The notes: generated from the sequence alone by a model not told the origin. A stretch of DNA of 64,000 bases from an uncultured Clostridia bacterium (GCA_947303185.1 CAMYXF010000008.1:1-64000); one strand, 5' to 3'; shown: positions 33,644-43,260, counted from the first letter of the stretch. Translations and numbers: made by a program.

Positions 33644-34906
33644 GTGAGAACAATCAATGATCTCGGCTTTGCGGTGCCGGATATCCTTATTCCGCAGAAT
33701 GGTACAGACCTTAAGAAATGGGCAGTAATCGCCTGCGACCAATATACATCAGAGCCTGAATACTGGAAGAACGTTGAAGATGAGGCAGGAGATGCTCCTT
33801 CAACACTTAATCTCGTTCTTCCTGAAGTATATCTTAATACCGATAAAGAGACAGAGAAGCTCGGTTCCATCGCTAAGACGGCTAGAGCTTATCTTGACGA
33901 AGGTATTCTCCAGGGTCTCGGAACGGGATTCATTCTGACAGACAGATCAACATCCCTTCACCCTTCAAGAAGAGGCCTCATGGCTGCTATCGATCTTGAA
34001 GGCTACAGCTTCGAACCCGGCAACAAGAACATCTGCCGTGCAACTGAAGGAACAGTTCTTTCGAGAATCCCGCCCAGAGTAAGGATCAGGGCAAATTCTC
34101 CTTTGGAGCTCCCCCACATCATGATCCTCATCGATGATCCTAAGGGACTTACCATCGAGAAGGCTTTCGACATGGCTGAGGCTGAAGGTCTCGCACCTTT
34201 GTACGATACAGATCTCATGCTCGGTTCAGGCCACATCAAGGGCACATTCATTCCTGACGGTTCTGCAATCGCAGAATCCATCGTAAACGGACTTGCTTCA
34301 CTTAAGGCAGCAAACTCCGACGGACTTCTTTTCCTCGTTGGCGACGGCAACCACTCCCTCGCTTCTGCAAAGGCTCACTGGGAAAATATCAGAGAGAATC
34401 TTTCTGAAGAAGAAAAGAAGAACCATCCCGCAAGATATGCTCTTGCAGAGATCGTAAACATTCACGACAAGGGACTTGATTTCGAGCCCATTCACAGAGT
34501 CGTATTCAATATCAGCGGTGAAGAATTCATCGCAAAGGCAAAAGAGTATTTCAAGGATTCCGGCATCGAGCTTAATGGTTCAGATGACGGCAAGCAGACA
34601 TTCATCGTCGTTACCGAAGGTCAGGAAGACGTTAAGGTATCACTTGCAAATCCGCCGCACACACTTGCAGTCGGATCAGTACAGATGATGATCGATGCTT
34701 TGGGACTTGAGTGCGATTACATTCACGGTGAGGATTCCGTAAGAAAGCTTTCCACAACAGGAAACACAGGTATCCTCGTACCCGCTATCAGCAAAGATAC
34801 ATTCTTCGGAACAGTAGAAAAAGAAGGCGTTTTCCCCAGAAAGACATTCTCCATGGGTGAAGCTTTCGAGAAGAGATTCTATCTTGAGGCAAAGATTATC
34901 GAATGA
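33644..34906 (+). CDS. DUF1015 family protein
   Basis: A 420-residue cytosolic protein of the DUF1015 family. It begins MRTINDLGFAVPDILIPQNG and continues ACDQYTSEPEYWKNVEDEAG; LFLVGDGNHSLASAKAHWEN (about residues 226-245) is a further conserved block with the GDGNHS motif. The family has no firmly established reaction, though it appears in serine/SerA-neighbouring contexts in many genomes. Start is GTG with GGGG 9 bases before it. The stop overlaps the next gene's ATG by four bases (ATGA), so the three genes 33644-38711 are translationally coupled. Confidence 0.88.
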   Translation: MRTINDLGFAVPDILIPQNGTDLKKWAVIACDQYTSEPEYWKNVEDEAGDAPSTLNLVLPEVYLNTDKETEKLGSIAKTARAYLDEGILQGLGTGFILTDRSTSLHPSRRGLMAAIDLEGYSFEPGNKNICRATEGTVLSRIPPRVRIRANSPLELPHIMILIDDPKGLTIEKAFDMAEAEGLAPLYDTDLMLGSGHIKGTFIPDGSAIAESIVNGLASLKAANSDGLLFLVGDGNHSLASAKAHWENIRENLSEEEKKNHPARYALAEIVNIHDKGLDFEPIHRVVFNISGEEFIAKAKEYFKDSGIELNGSDDGKQTFIVVTEGQEDVKVSLANPPHTLAVGSVQMMIDALGLECDYIHGEDSVRKLSTTGNTGILVPAISKDTFFGTVEKEGVFPRKTFSMGEAFEKRFYLEAKIIE

Positions 34907-36051
34907 TGGATTCCGATAACGAAATCTTTAAGGATGACAGCAAAACTGTCTGCATTATCGGCTCCGGTCTTTCCGGTCTGACATGCGGTATGAAGCTTGC
35001 AAAAGCAGGCTTCAATGTTACTGTCGTTGAAGAGCTTGCCTCACCCGGAGGACTCCTCGCTTATACAAGAATCGGAAGAGAATATTTGGAGCTCCTCCCC
35101 CACCACTTGAGAAAGAGCGACAAGGCTTTGCTCGCTTTATCTAAAGAGATGGGCGTAGATGATAAGATCAACTGGTTTGATTCCGCCTGGTCCGGAAAAG
35201 CATCACACCGCAAAGTCGGATATTACGACGGCGGTTTTGCATGCCTTATCTCAAGCCTCATGCAGGCAATCACGGATAACGGCGGACATATCTGCTATTC
35301 CACTACCGTTGCCGAGATCGCAAGACTCGGAAGCGGAATGTACAGAACGAGCTGCATCCTCTCAAATTCAACGAGAGTCGTAATCGACAGCGCTTATGTC
35401 ATCTTCACGGGTTCATGCAGAACATTCGTAAACGTAAGCCATGGTCTCCCTATCGCAATGGATGACAGGGATATCCTCATGAACGTCACATACAGTGCAA
35501 AGATCACAGCCATGATGGTAATGAAGCACGAGATCTCACAGATGTTCTATCAGGTACCTCCGAAAGATTCCGGACTTCCCTTCAAGGCGATAATCAATCA
35601 CTCGAGTGCATTCGGAGAGAGAGGTTACGGCGGAGCTGTCGTATACCTTGTTGGTTCATGCTCAATCACCGACGCTCTCTGGATCGATGATGATGCAAAC
35701 ATCATGCTCAAATATTTTGCAGGACTCCGTAAGCTCTATCCTTCGCTCCGTAAGTCTGACGTTAAGTCATGGCGTCTTACTAAGACGAGATATGCTCTTA
35801 CTTCCAAGTATCCTGAGATCGATCTTTCAAACCCTTGTGAGAATCTTTTCGTATGCTCAACGGGACTTACAAAATACGCTACGAACGACACTCCGGAAAA
35901 CCACATGGATTCAGTCGTAAGTCTTGCAGGAAAGATCAGCTCTGAGATCATAAAATCTTATGAGGCTTCCCTTACGAGAAGTTCCGAATCAACAGTAACT
36001 GAGCTTAATATCCAGGAGAATAAAACTTCTGTTGAAGGAGTTCTTTCATGA
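34903..36051 (+). CDS. FAD/NAD(P)-binding oxidoreductase (amine-oxidase type)
   Basis: A 382-residue flavoprotein. The dinucleotide-binding motif is VCIIGSGLSGLTCGMKLAKA (residues 12-31) followed by GFNVTVVEELASPGGLLA, the pattern of the protoporphyrinogen-oxidase/UDP-galactopyranose-mutase/amine-oxidase superfamily. A C-terminal FAD block is present as LFVCSTGLTKYATNDTPENH (about residues 326-345). The substrate is unknown; similar proteins occur in polyprenol and glycan clusters. It overlaps both neighbours by four bases. Co-translation with a DUF2298 membrane protein suggests a cell-envelope role. Confidence 0.75.
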   Translation: MMDSDNEIFKDDSKTVCIIGSGLSGLTCGMKLAKAGFNVTVVEELASPGGLLAYTRIGREYLELLPHHLRKSDKALLALSKEMGVDDKINWFDSAWSGKASHRKVGYYDGGFACLISSLMQAITDNGGHICYSTTVAEIARLGSGMYRTSCILSNSTRVVIDSAYVIFTGSCRTFVNVSHGLPIAMDDRDILMNVTYSAKITAMMVMKHEISQMFYQVPPKDSGLPFKAIINHSSAFGERGYGGAVVYLVGSCSITDALWIDDDANIMLKYFAGLRKLYPSLRKSDVKSWRLTKTRYALTSKYPEIDLSNPCENLFVCSTGLTKYATNDTPENHMDSVVSLAGKISSEIIKSYEASLTRSSESTVTELNIQENKTSVEGVLS

Positions 36052-38711
36052 GCAGGAATTCTTCACTTGTTGAATCTTCTCCTTTACGTTTTGTTTTATT
36101 ATTAATTCCTTTCTTTATTGCCGGTACTCTCGGTTTTGCCACGATGGGAGTAACGGATACTTCCATGGTTTTGTGGTGGTCGGTTTTCCTTGTGTTTACC
36201 GGATTCATCACGCTGCCTCTTTCTACAAAACTCTGGCGTGATTTTTCATCCGGCGGCTTTCTCCTGTCGCAGCCGATGGGACTTATCTTCACATGCCTTT
36301 TACTGTGGACTCTTACTCACTTTAAGGTCTGCAAGATAAATATTCTCTGCATCTTTTTATGTGCTCTTGTAATCGGAGTCTGCTGCTATGCACCGAAGCC
36401 TTTAAGAGAAGCATTTGTAAAAAAGGTTAAGAGCAAGGGATTTGTTGAAGCTGCAGTTGTCGAAGAGACGGCTTTCCTCATCGTCTTATTCCTCATGTGC
36501 TATTTCAAAGGCTTCCTTCCCGACATCAACGGCCAGGAAAAATTCATGGATTACGGCTTCATTATGTCGATGATTCGTGACGGAAGTCTTCCTGCAAAAG
36601 ACATGTGGCTTGCAGGCTATTCCATTAACTACTATTACTTCGGACAGTACATCTGGGCAGTCGTCATCAAGGCTACCAACATTCCTACAGGAGTTGGCTA
36701 CACGCTGGCTATGTGTACTGCGACTGCGCTGCCTTTCGGAATGAGTTTTTCGATCGGAAAATTCATGATCGAAGCAGCTCAGAAAAAAGGCTTCAAAGAT
36801 AACAAGATCATCAAGTACGTAGCAGGTTTTTTCACGGGATGCGCAGTATCTCTCTGGGGTAATTCGCACTCGTTTTATTACGACGAAAAAAGCATCGGAA
36901 ACAAGATGCTCGAAGTATTCAAAAACATGGGCATCGACGTCGGAAGAACTGACCATTTCTTCTATCCTGACAGCACCAGATTCATCGGATGGAATCCTGA
37001 TCTCGGAGTCGATTACACAATCGAAGAATTCCCTTTCTATTCATATATTGTAGGAGACCTTCATGCGCATGTAATCTCCATGATCATCGTCCTTCTTATC
37101 TCGGCGATAATCCTCTCCATGATATGTGCAGTAAAGCTCCCTACAAAAGAAGAAAATGAACTCGTGCACGGCCTTGATAATCTTGGCGGTGACAACAACT
37201 CAAGACTTCTTCCGGAGTTCGAATCAACGATCACTCTTCACCTTGTTTTGTGTGCCGTTCTTTTAGGATGCGCACAGATGACAAACTACTGGGATTTCCT
37301 TATCTACTTCGTATTCTGTTCAATGGGAGTACTGATCTGCAACACGATAAGATCACCCAAATTTGTAAACATCCCGGGCGCTATCGTATTCGTTGTAAAC
37401 GTCGGCGGAATCCTCATGATCTACCTTGCAAAGGGAAGCAGTCCTGCTATTCTTTTCGCGCTTGAATTATTGCTCATGGTAGCGTCTTTCCTGTTCTGCG
37501 TGGTAAGTCCTACGGCTCTTCCGAGAACGTCATTCCAGATGAGTTTCCTCTTCACCATCGCGACATTCGTTGCACTTCCGTTTAACCTTAATTTCGACAT
37601 GATCTCAAACTCTCTGGGCAAGTGCAAAAACCACTCATCACTTTTCCAGCTGTTTATCCTTTACGGAATTCACGTGCTTATCAGCGTCGTGTTCATGGTC
37701 ATCGTTTTTGTAAACAAGAATTACAGAGATGCATCTTCCGTAAGCATGAAAAAACAGATGAAGATGAAGAACTCTTCTTATGTCATCGGAGGAGAACAGA
37801 CTTACACCAATCCCATCCAGGCTTTCTTTGCTCAGCGCAACATCATTGATATCTACTGTTGCGGCATGACCGTAGTAGGAATCATGCTCCTTATTGCGCC
37901 TGAGATCTTCTATGTAAGAGACATTTATACAGGCGGTTATTTGCGTTCGAACACGATGTTCAAATTTGCATTCGCCGCATTCATCATCCTCTCTACTACC
38001 ATGATCTATTCAGTCATAAGACTGTTCTGGTTCATTAAGAAAGACGGCAAAAAGAACATCGTTTTATTCTGCGTTGCCATCGGTTTTGCACTCGATCTTT
38101 TCATCCCCGCGCACTACACGATGCTTGCTCTGAAGCAGCGTTCCGGAGAACTTAAGAAAGAGAATTACAAGACATTAGACGGTACTGCATATATTGAAAA
38201 CCATGCAAGTCTTTACGTTGACGATTACTATTCAGGCAACCTTGTTTCTTACATGGCCTGCGTTGACTGGTTCAATGAAAACGTTGACGGAAGTCACGTT
38301 ATCTGCGAAGCATACGGAGACAGCTACACAGACTGCTGCATCATCTCTGCTTACACAGGTAATCCTACTGTTTTCGGATGGCAGACACACGAATGGCTGT
38401 GGCGTTTCCACGGTATCGTAAATAAAGAGACAGATCTTCTTGAATCAGATCCTGAGAAGGATGTTTGGAAGCTTTACATCACACCGAGACATAATGACGT
38501 TGATATCCTTTATCTGAGCAGCAATCCTGACGATGTTCAGGGAATCATCAACAAATACCAGATCGAATACATCATCGTAGGAGATCTCGAGCGTCACAAG
38601 TACGGCTACGACAATTCGTATGTTTTCGCGCAGCTCGGTAATGTTATATTCCAGTATGAAGATCTTATGGTATATAAAGTTACACCCGTGACACCTGTCC
38701 CGGTTAACTGA
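36048..38711 (+). CDS. DUF2298 (YYY-type) polytopic membrane protein
   Basis: An 887-residue protein with about 16 hydrophobic helices. The defining segments are INGQEKFMDYGFIMSMIRDG (about residues 161-180) and WLAGYSINYYYFGQYIWAVV (about 187-206), the YYY motif of DUF2298. VDYTIEEFPFYSYIVGDLHA (about 324-343) is another conserved loop. The acidic residues in early loops resemble those of GT-C glycosyltransferases, and the family is thought to be an oligosaccharide or lipid-sugar transferase, but no activity is proven. A soluble C-terminal domain runs from about residue 720. It is last in the coupled operon. Confidence 0.88.
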   Translation: MSRNSSLVESSPLRFVLLLIPFFIAGTLGFATMGVTDTSMVLWWSVFLVFTGFITLPLSTKLWRDFSSGGFLLSQPMGLIFTCLLLWTLTHFKVCKINILCIFLCALVIGVCCYAPKPLREAFVKKVKSKGFVEAAVVEETAFLIVLFLMCYFKGFLPDINGQEKFMDYGFIMSMIRDGSLPAKDMWLAGYSINYYYFGQYIWAVVIKATNIPTGVGYTLAMCTATALPFGMSFSIGKFMIEAAQKKGFKDNKIIKYVAGFFTGCAVSLWGNSHSFYYDEKSIGNKMLEVFKNMGIDVGRTDHFFYPDSTRFIGWNPDLGVDYTIEEFPFYSYIVGDLHAHVISMIIVLLISAIILSMICAVKLPTKEENELVHGLDNLGGDNNSRLLPEFESTITLHLVLCAVLLGCAQMTNYWDFLIYFVFCSMGVLICNTIRSPKFVNIPGAIVFVVNVGGILMIYLAKGSSPAILFALELLLMVASFLFCVVSPTALPRTSFQMSFLFTIATFVALPFNLNFDMISNSLGKCKNHSSLFQLFILYGIHVLISVVFMVIVFVNKNYRDASSVSMKKQMKMKNSSYVIGGEQTYTNPIQAFFAQRNIIDIYCCGMTVVGIMLLIAPEIFYVRDIYTGGYLRSNTMFKFAFAAFIILSTTMIYSVIRLFWFIKKDGKKNIVLFCVAIGFALDLFIPAHYTMLALKQRSGELKKENYKTLDGTAYIENHASLYVDDYYSGNLVSYMACVDWFNENVDGSHVICEAYGDSYTDCCIISAYTGNPTVFGWQTHEWLWRFHGIVNKETDLLESDPEKDVWKLYITPRHNDVDILYLSSNPDDVQGIINKYQIEYIIVGDLERHKYGYDNSYVFAQLGNVIFQYEDLMVYKVTPVTPVPVN

Positions 38712-38713
38712 TA

Positions 38714-39274
38714 TCAGACTTCAGGAAGTTCTTCCAAAGGATCAATCTTAACTGTTACGGGAGTTGTTCCCTCACCTTCATCATATGTCATCTCACCGCA
38801 GACAAGAGCTACCGGACACTTGATCCTGCTTCCGTATTTGCCGTCACCTGCAAGAGGATGCTTTCTTGAACTGAACTGTGTTCTTATCTGATGTGTGCGT
38901 CCCGTATCGAGAACTGCTTCAACATATGAGAGATCTTTTTCCGCGTTATATGAAATGACTTTATATGTAAGTCTTGCTTCCTTAACGCCTTTTCTCATTC
39001 TCTTTACGGGGAATGTTCTGTTGCTTCTTGAATCGTGGAAAAGAAGATCTTCCATCACGCCTTCGTCTTCAAGTTTTCCCTGACAGACGAGATAATATTT
39101 CTTGCTTAAAATTCTGATTCTTTTTCCGGAATCTGCAGCTGCGATTATGCCCGGAACAGGAACGTCTAATCTCGATAAAACATTGAGTCCTGAAGGCGCG
39201 ATCTTCTCGCTGTCTTCTCCTCTTTCTTTATAAAGGATCTGGTATCCTTCACCCTTTTTAAGTATCTTCGACAT
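38714..39274 (-). CDS. RluA-family pseudouridine synthase
   Basis: A 186-residue enzyme that would isomerise uridine in rRNA or tRNA. The catalytic aspartate lies in LSRLDVPVPGIIAAA (about residues 31-45), where most relatives have HRLDxxTSG; the histidine is replaced by serine. LDTGRTHQIRTQFSSRKHPL, then DGKYGS are clear RluA blocks. It is shorter than RluA/C/D, lacking an S4 domain. I choose ATG 39274, 5 bases after the GH32-like stop, over a longer frame that would overlap that gene. The target RNA cannot be predicted. Confidence 0.85.
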   Translation of the reverse strand: MSKILKKGEGYQILYKERGEDSEKIAPSGLNVLSRLDVPVPGIIAAADSGKRIRILSKKYYLVCQGKLEDEGVMEDLLFHDSRSNRTFPVKRMRKGVKEARLTYKVISYNAEKDLSYVEAVLDTGRTHQIRTQFSSRKHPLAGDGKYGSRIKCPVALVCGEMTYDEGEGTTPVTVKIDPLEELPEV

Positions 39275-39281
39275 AAAATTT

Positions 39282-40331
39282 TTAGCAGACGAATACTGTG
39301 ATCGTCTCACGTCCTCCGTCAAGGAATACTTCGACCGTTCCGACATCTTCAAGAACGCCTATTTCAGGGCATTCCCTATATGCTTTATCGAAAAGCGTGC
39401 GTCCTTCAAACTGCACTCTTAATCTTCCTGATGCATAGCTTACAAAGCTGCTTTCTTTTACCTGTCTGTATCTTAATTCAGCATAAGGGATAAGGCATAC
39501 TTCGCCTTTTCTCGATACGGTTATTTCTCTAGGGCAAGTTATCGCAGAAGAATTCATTCTCATGGAGAACATCCATGCCATCAGAACTATTCTTCCATTC
39601 TCATCTTCAGCCGTAACGGGATTAAAGAAATCATCACCGCTGTCAACTGATTTAAAAGGATCGTCCGCATCGTCGAAAACAAATTTCTCACCGTCGTAAT
39701 CGCCTGTTGCAAACAGCACTTTTGTCGGCACATGCTTTTCGCTCTGGATGATGAAAATCCACTTGCCGTCTACTTCCATAATGTGCGGTGATTCGATAAC
39801 GCTTCCGAATTTTCCGTCTGATACAAGTTCGCCTTTATAGTTCCAGTTAATGAGATCTTTTGATTCGAACTGGAGTACTTTTCCGATCCCGTTCTGGCCC
39901 GCTCCCATGAGCATTCTAAATCCGTTTCCGCACTTCATTACAAAAGGATCCCTGAACTTTACGGTACCGTCCAAAGGCATTGTAACTATTGGATTTCCGG
40001 GGCACTTAACAAAGACTTTTCCGTCTTCGGAATATGCTGCGCAGACAGTCTCTTTATAGTCGTCTGCAACCGATGTGTAGAACAGCCATATCTTCCCTTC
40101 ATGAACGATTGCAGAACCAGAACTGCAGCACATTTCAGCGTCGGGACTTATTGCGACAGGAAGATCTTCCCAGTTGATCAGATCATCTGATACAGCGTGT
40201 CCCCAGTGCATTCTTCCGTAGCGCGGAGCATCGGGATTAAGCTGGAAAAACAGATGGTATCTTCCTTTGAAATAAACAAGACCGCAGGGATTACCCAGCC
40301 AACCTTCTTTTCTCGAATAATGGTATTTCAC
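39282..40331 (-). CDS. GH32-like protein with altered nucleophile site
   Basis: A 349-residue protein with the five-bladed propeller pattern of glycoside hydrolase family 32 (fructosidases). It begins MKYHYSRKEGWLGNPCGLVY; in active enzymes this block is WMNDPNG and its Asp is the nucleophile, but here the position is Asn. The transition-state block is present as KFRDPFVMKCG (about residues 126-136), and the acid/base glutamate as VIESPHIMEVDGKW (about 178-191). No signal peptide is present, so it is cytosolic. The C-terminal beta-sandwich is short. It may be inactive, sugar-binding, or use another residue. It is coupled to the downstream pseudouridine synthase. Confidence 0.8.
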   Translation of the reverse strand: MKYHYSRKEGWLGNPCGLVYFKGRYHLFFQLNPDAPRYGRMHWGHAVSDDLINWEDLPVAISPDAEMCCSSGSAIVHEGKIWLFYTSVADDYKETVCAAYSEDGKVFVKCPGNPIVTMPLDGTVKFRDPFVMKCGNGFRMLMGAGQNGIGKVLQFESKDLINWNYKGELVSDGKFGSVIESPHIMEVDGKWIFIIQSEKHVPTKVLFATGDYDGEKFVFDDADDPFKSVDSGDDFFNPVTAEDENGRIVLMAWMFSMRMNSSAITCPREITVSRKGEVCLIPYAELRYRQVKESSFVSYASGRLRVQFEGRTLFDKAYRECPEIGVLEDVGTVEVFLDGGRETITVFVC

Positions 40332-40381
40332 GGGGCACTAACCTCTGCGGTCTTTAATCTTTTGTTTAGTTGTACTGACTC

Positions 40382-42004
40382 TTAAGCAAGCTCAAGAAGA
40401 GATACACGGAGAACGCCTTCAGCAGCTGAAAGCTCGTCGATGATCTCCTGAGATACAGGCTGGTCGATAGCAACGAAAGCCTGTGCGTGCGGGTTGTCAG
40501 AACCATCCTGGTTCTTTCTTCCCCAATGCATGGAAGCGATGTTGATGTTGTGCTTACCGAGGATCGTAGCGATTCTTCCGATAACGCCCGGAACATCGTT
40601 GTTCTTAAGAGCAAGAACTGTATTTGAGAGAGGGCAGTTCATCTCATAACCGAAGAATGAGACGATAACCTCTGTGTCAGGTCCGAATACCGTACCGTTG
40701 ATCTTGAGTTCTCTTCCATCTTCTGTGCAGAACTTAACATTGATGAGGTTGTTGTACTTCTGGATGGACTCTGTCTTTGTCTCAACAACTTCGATTCCGC
40801 ACTCGTCCATGCACTCCTGTGCATTAACGTAAGATACGTGATCGTTGCCCATACCTTCCAAAAGACCCATCATGAGTGAGAGTGTGATGATACCTGTTCC
40901 GGAACTCTCTGCGAGCTCGCCTCTGTATCTTACTTCAACCTTCTTGATAGGTGTTGCTTCTGCCTGATAGTACATACGGCCGATCTTCTCAGCGAGTGAG
41001 CAGTAAGGCTTGATCTCTTCGATGCTGCCGGAGAACTGAGGCATGTTGATAGCTGCAACGAGTTCACCCTTCAAAGCGCCGTCGATGAGCTCAACGATGC
41101 CCTGACCAACCTTAGCTGTAGCTTCAACTGTGGAAGCGCCGAGGTGAGGTGTGATGTAGCAGTGAGGAGCGTGAAGGAGAACGTTGTCGAAATCCTGCTC
41201 GCCGGGTGCCTTGTTGTAAGAAGGCTCCTTATCGAAAACGTCGATTGCAGCTGCAGCAACCTGACCTTCAGCGAGTGCATCAGCGAGATCCTGCTCGTTT
41301 ACGAGTCCGCCTCTTGCAGCGTTAACGATTCTTACGCCTCTCTTGCACTTATAGAGCTGCTCCTTAGCGATCATGTTGTATGTTTCTTTTGTCTTAGGAG
41401 TATGGAGTGTGATGAGGTCAGCCTGAACGAGGAGCTCGTCAAGAGTCTGGCATCTTGTAACGCCGAGCTTATCAAACTTCTCCTGGGGAATATAAGGATC
41501 GTAAGCGATTGCGTTCATGCCTACGCCCTTGAGCTTTCTGGATACGATAGAACCGATACGGCCCAAACCGATGATACCAACTGTCTTGCCCTCGAGTTCA
41601 ACACCTGTCCAGTTGCCGCGTCTGAAGTCGCCGTTGTGTACGCCTTCGTTTGCTGTGCAAAGATTACGGAAGATGGAGAATGCGTGGCCTACAGCAAGCT
41701 CACCTGCTGCCATGTTGTTAGCGGTAGGAGTATTAAGAGCGATAACGCCGTGCTCTGTGCATGCCTTAACATCGATGTTATCGATACCTGTTCCGGCTCT
41801 GCCGACAGCCTTAAGGCAGTCAGCGTTGTTCAAAAGGTTCTCATTGATCTTTGTTGCTGATCTTACGATGATAGCGTCAAAACCCTTGATGTACTGTTCG
41901 ATCTCTTCCTGGGAATGACCAAGGTATTCTTCTACCTCGTATCCTCTGTCTCTTAAGTACTGAACGCTCTCTTCTGCAATGCTCTCGGTAATAAGAATCT
42001 TCAT
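40382..42004 (-). CDS. serA: D-3-phosphoglycerate dehydrogenase
   Basis: A 540-residue enzyme for the first step of serine synthesis, oxidising 3-phosphoglycerate with NAD. The Rossmann motif is VGIIGLGRIGSIVSRKL (about residues 143-159), the catalytic region has NAARGGLVNEQDL and HLGASTVEA, and the C-terminal quarter holds an intervening domain plus an ACT domain (VPGVIGRIATILGKHNINIA). This is the long bacterial form with ACT-mediated control. GGGGGACATAAAT precedes the ATG. It follows a class V aminotransferase by 35 bases, so the two form a serine operon. Confidence 0.97.
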   Translation of the reverse strand: MKILITESIAEESVQYLRDRGYEVEEYLGHSQEEIEQYIKGFDAIIVRSATKINENLLNNADCLKAVGRAGTGIDNIDVKACTEHGVIALNTPTANNMAAGELAVGHAFSIFRNLCTANEGVHNGDFRRGNWTGVELEGKTVGIIGLGRIGSIVSRKLKGVGMNAIAYDPYIPQEKFDKLGVTRCQTLDELLVQADLITLHTPKTKETYNMIAKEQLYKCKRGVRIVNAARGGLVNEQDLADALAEGQVAAAAIDVFDKEPSYNKAPGEQDFDNVLLHAPHCYITPHLGASTVEATAKVGQGIVELIDGALKGELVAAINMPQFSGSIEEIKPYCSLAEKIGRMYYQAEATPIKKVEVRYRGELAESSGTGIITLSLMMGLLEGMGNDHVSYVNAQECMDECGIEVVETKTESIQKYNNLINVKFCTEDGRELKINGTVFGPDTEVIVSFFGYEMNCPLSNTVLALKNNDVPGVIGRIATILGKHNINIASMHWGRKNQDGSDNPHAQAFVAIDQPVSQEIIDELSAAEGVLRVSLLELA

Positions 42005-42039
42005 ATTTATGTCCCCCGTTAATTAATTACTAAATCTGA

Positions 42040-43125
42040 TCAAGCTTTTGCTTTAAGTTCATCAATGGTCTGCTTGAGATCATTGAGGTATTCTCTAAGA
42101 CCTTCTTCAGTGAGATCACCCATGTGAGCGATTCTGAATGTCTTGTCCTTGAGCGGGCCGTAACCGTTGCTCATGAGATAACCCTTCTCACCCATAGCCT
42201 TGATAAGGTCTGATGTGGGAATTCCCGTTGTGTTTGTTACGCATGTAACAGTAACGGAAAGGTGATCGGGATTGGAATAAAGTTCGCAATTCTCTCTTGC
42301 CCAGTCCTGAGCGATCTTTGCGAGCTTGCAGTGCTTCTGATATCTGTTCTCAATGCCTTCTTCGAGGATCTTGTCGAGCTGATAATCAAGAGCGAACATG
42401 TGTGACTCTGAAGGTGTTGAAGGATACTGATAAGGCTTTTCCTTAACGAACTTAACGAGTTCAAGATAGTCGAAGTAAAGACCTCTGTTCTCTACTGTCT
42501 CAGCCTTCTTGATAGCCTTCTCTGATACGGAAGCGATAGCCATTCCCGGAGGCAGGCCCAAGCACTTCTGTGTTGATGTGATGCAGACGTCGATTCCGAG
42601 CTCATCTACAGGGATATAATCGCCTGCCATGGATGAAACTGCGTCAACGCATACGATAACATCGGGATATTTCTTGTAAACTTCAGCGAGCTTATCCATG
42701 GGATTGTGGATACCTGTTGAAGTCTCGTTCTGTGTGATTGTGATAAGGTCGTACTTGCCTGTTGAAAGAGCAGCCTCGAGCATCTCGGGTGTTGTAGGCT
42801 GTCCGAGTTCAGACTCGAAAAGATCTGCAGCGATGCCGTTGGATGTGCACATCTTGTGCCATCTCTTACCGAATGCACCGATTGAGAATACTGCGGCACG
42901 TGTCTTTGTAAAGCTTCTTACCGCACCTTCCATAAGTCCACTGCCTGATGACGTTGATAAAACGATAGTGTTGTTGGTCATCATTACCTTCTGGAGCTTT
43001 TCAGAGATTGACTGCTGAAGAGCTGAAGCGTCCTTGGTTCTGTGTCCGATCATGGGCATAGCCATCTTGTCGAGAACATCCTGTGAAACCTCGATAGGAC
43101 CGGGTATAAACAGTTTCTTGTGCAT
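42040..43125 (-). CDS. Class V aminotransferase, probable phosphoserine aminotransferase
   Basis: A 361-residue PLP enzyme of the alanine-glyoxylate aminotransferase family. It starts MHKKLFIPGPIEVSQDVLDK; STSSGSGLMEGAVRSF binds the cofactor phosphate; VCVDAVSSMAGDYIPVDE carries the pyridine-binding aspartate; and TSTQKCLGLPPGMA (about residues 182-195) holds the PLP lysine. Members of this group replace SerC in many anaerobes. Its position just before serA supports a role converting 3-phosphohydroxypyruvate to phosphoserine. GAGGT lies 10 bases before the ATG. Substrate is inferred from context. Confidence 0.88.
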   Translation of the reverse strand: MHKKLFIPGPIEVSQDVLDKMAMPMIGHRTKDASALQQSISEKLQKVMMTNNTIVLSTSSGSGLMEGAVRSFTKTRAAVFSIGAFGKRWHKMCTSNGIAADLFESELGQPTTPEMLEAALSTGKYDLITITQNETSTGIHNPMDKLAEVYKKYPDVIVCVDAVSSMAGDYIPVDELGIDVCITSTQKCLGLPPGMAIASVSEKAIKKAETVENRGLYFDYLELVKFVKEKPYQYPSTPSESHMFALDYQLDKILEEGIENRYQKHCKLAKIAQDWARENCELYSNPDHLSVTVTCVTNTTGIPTSDLIKAMGEKGYLMSNGYGPLKDKTFRIAHMGDLTEEGLREYLNDLKQTIDELKAKA

Positions 43126-43167
43126 GGTTTTTACCTCTTTCCGCGCGCGTATTTATAGAGCAATAGA

Positions 43168-43173
43168 ATTATA
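43168..43173 (-). promoter_or_regulatory. -10 box of the serine operon
   Basis: TATAAT on the minus strand, about 43 bases before the aminotransferase start. No clear -35 at 17 bases; TTGTAA lies 21 bases away. Confidence 0.5.
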
Positions 43174-43229
43174 TACTTGAATCTTACTTTTTTGTTACAA
43201 AATAAGTTGACTAAATAGCCAAAAAACAA

Positions 43230-43260
43230 ACCGCCTGCCGTGGAATTCACAGCAGGCGGT
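43230..43260 (-). terminator. Terminator of the pseudo-phosphatase gene
   Basis: ACCGCCTGC (43230-43238) pairs with GCAGGCGGT (43252-43260), with a further GTG/CAC inner stem. On the minus strand it is followed by TTTGTTTTTT. Confidence 0.88.
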
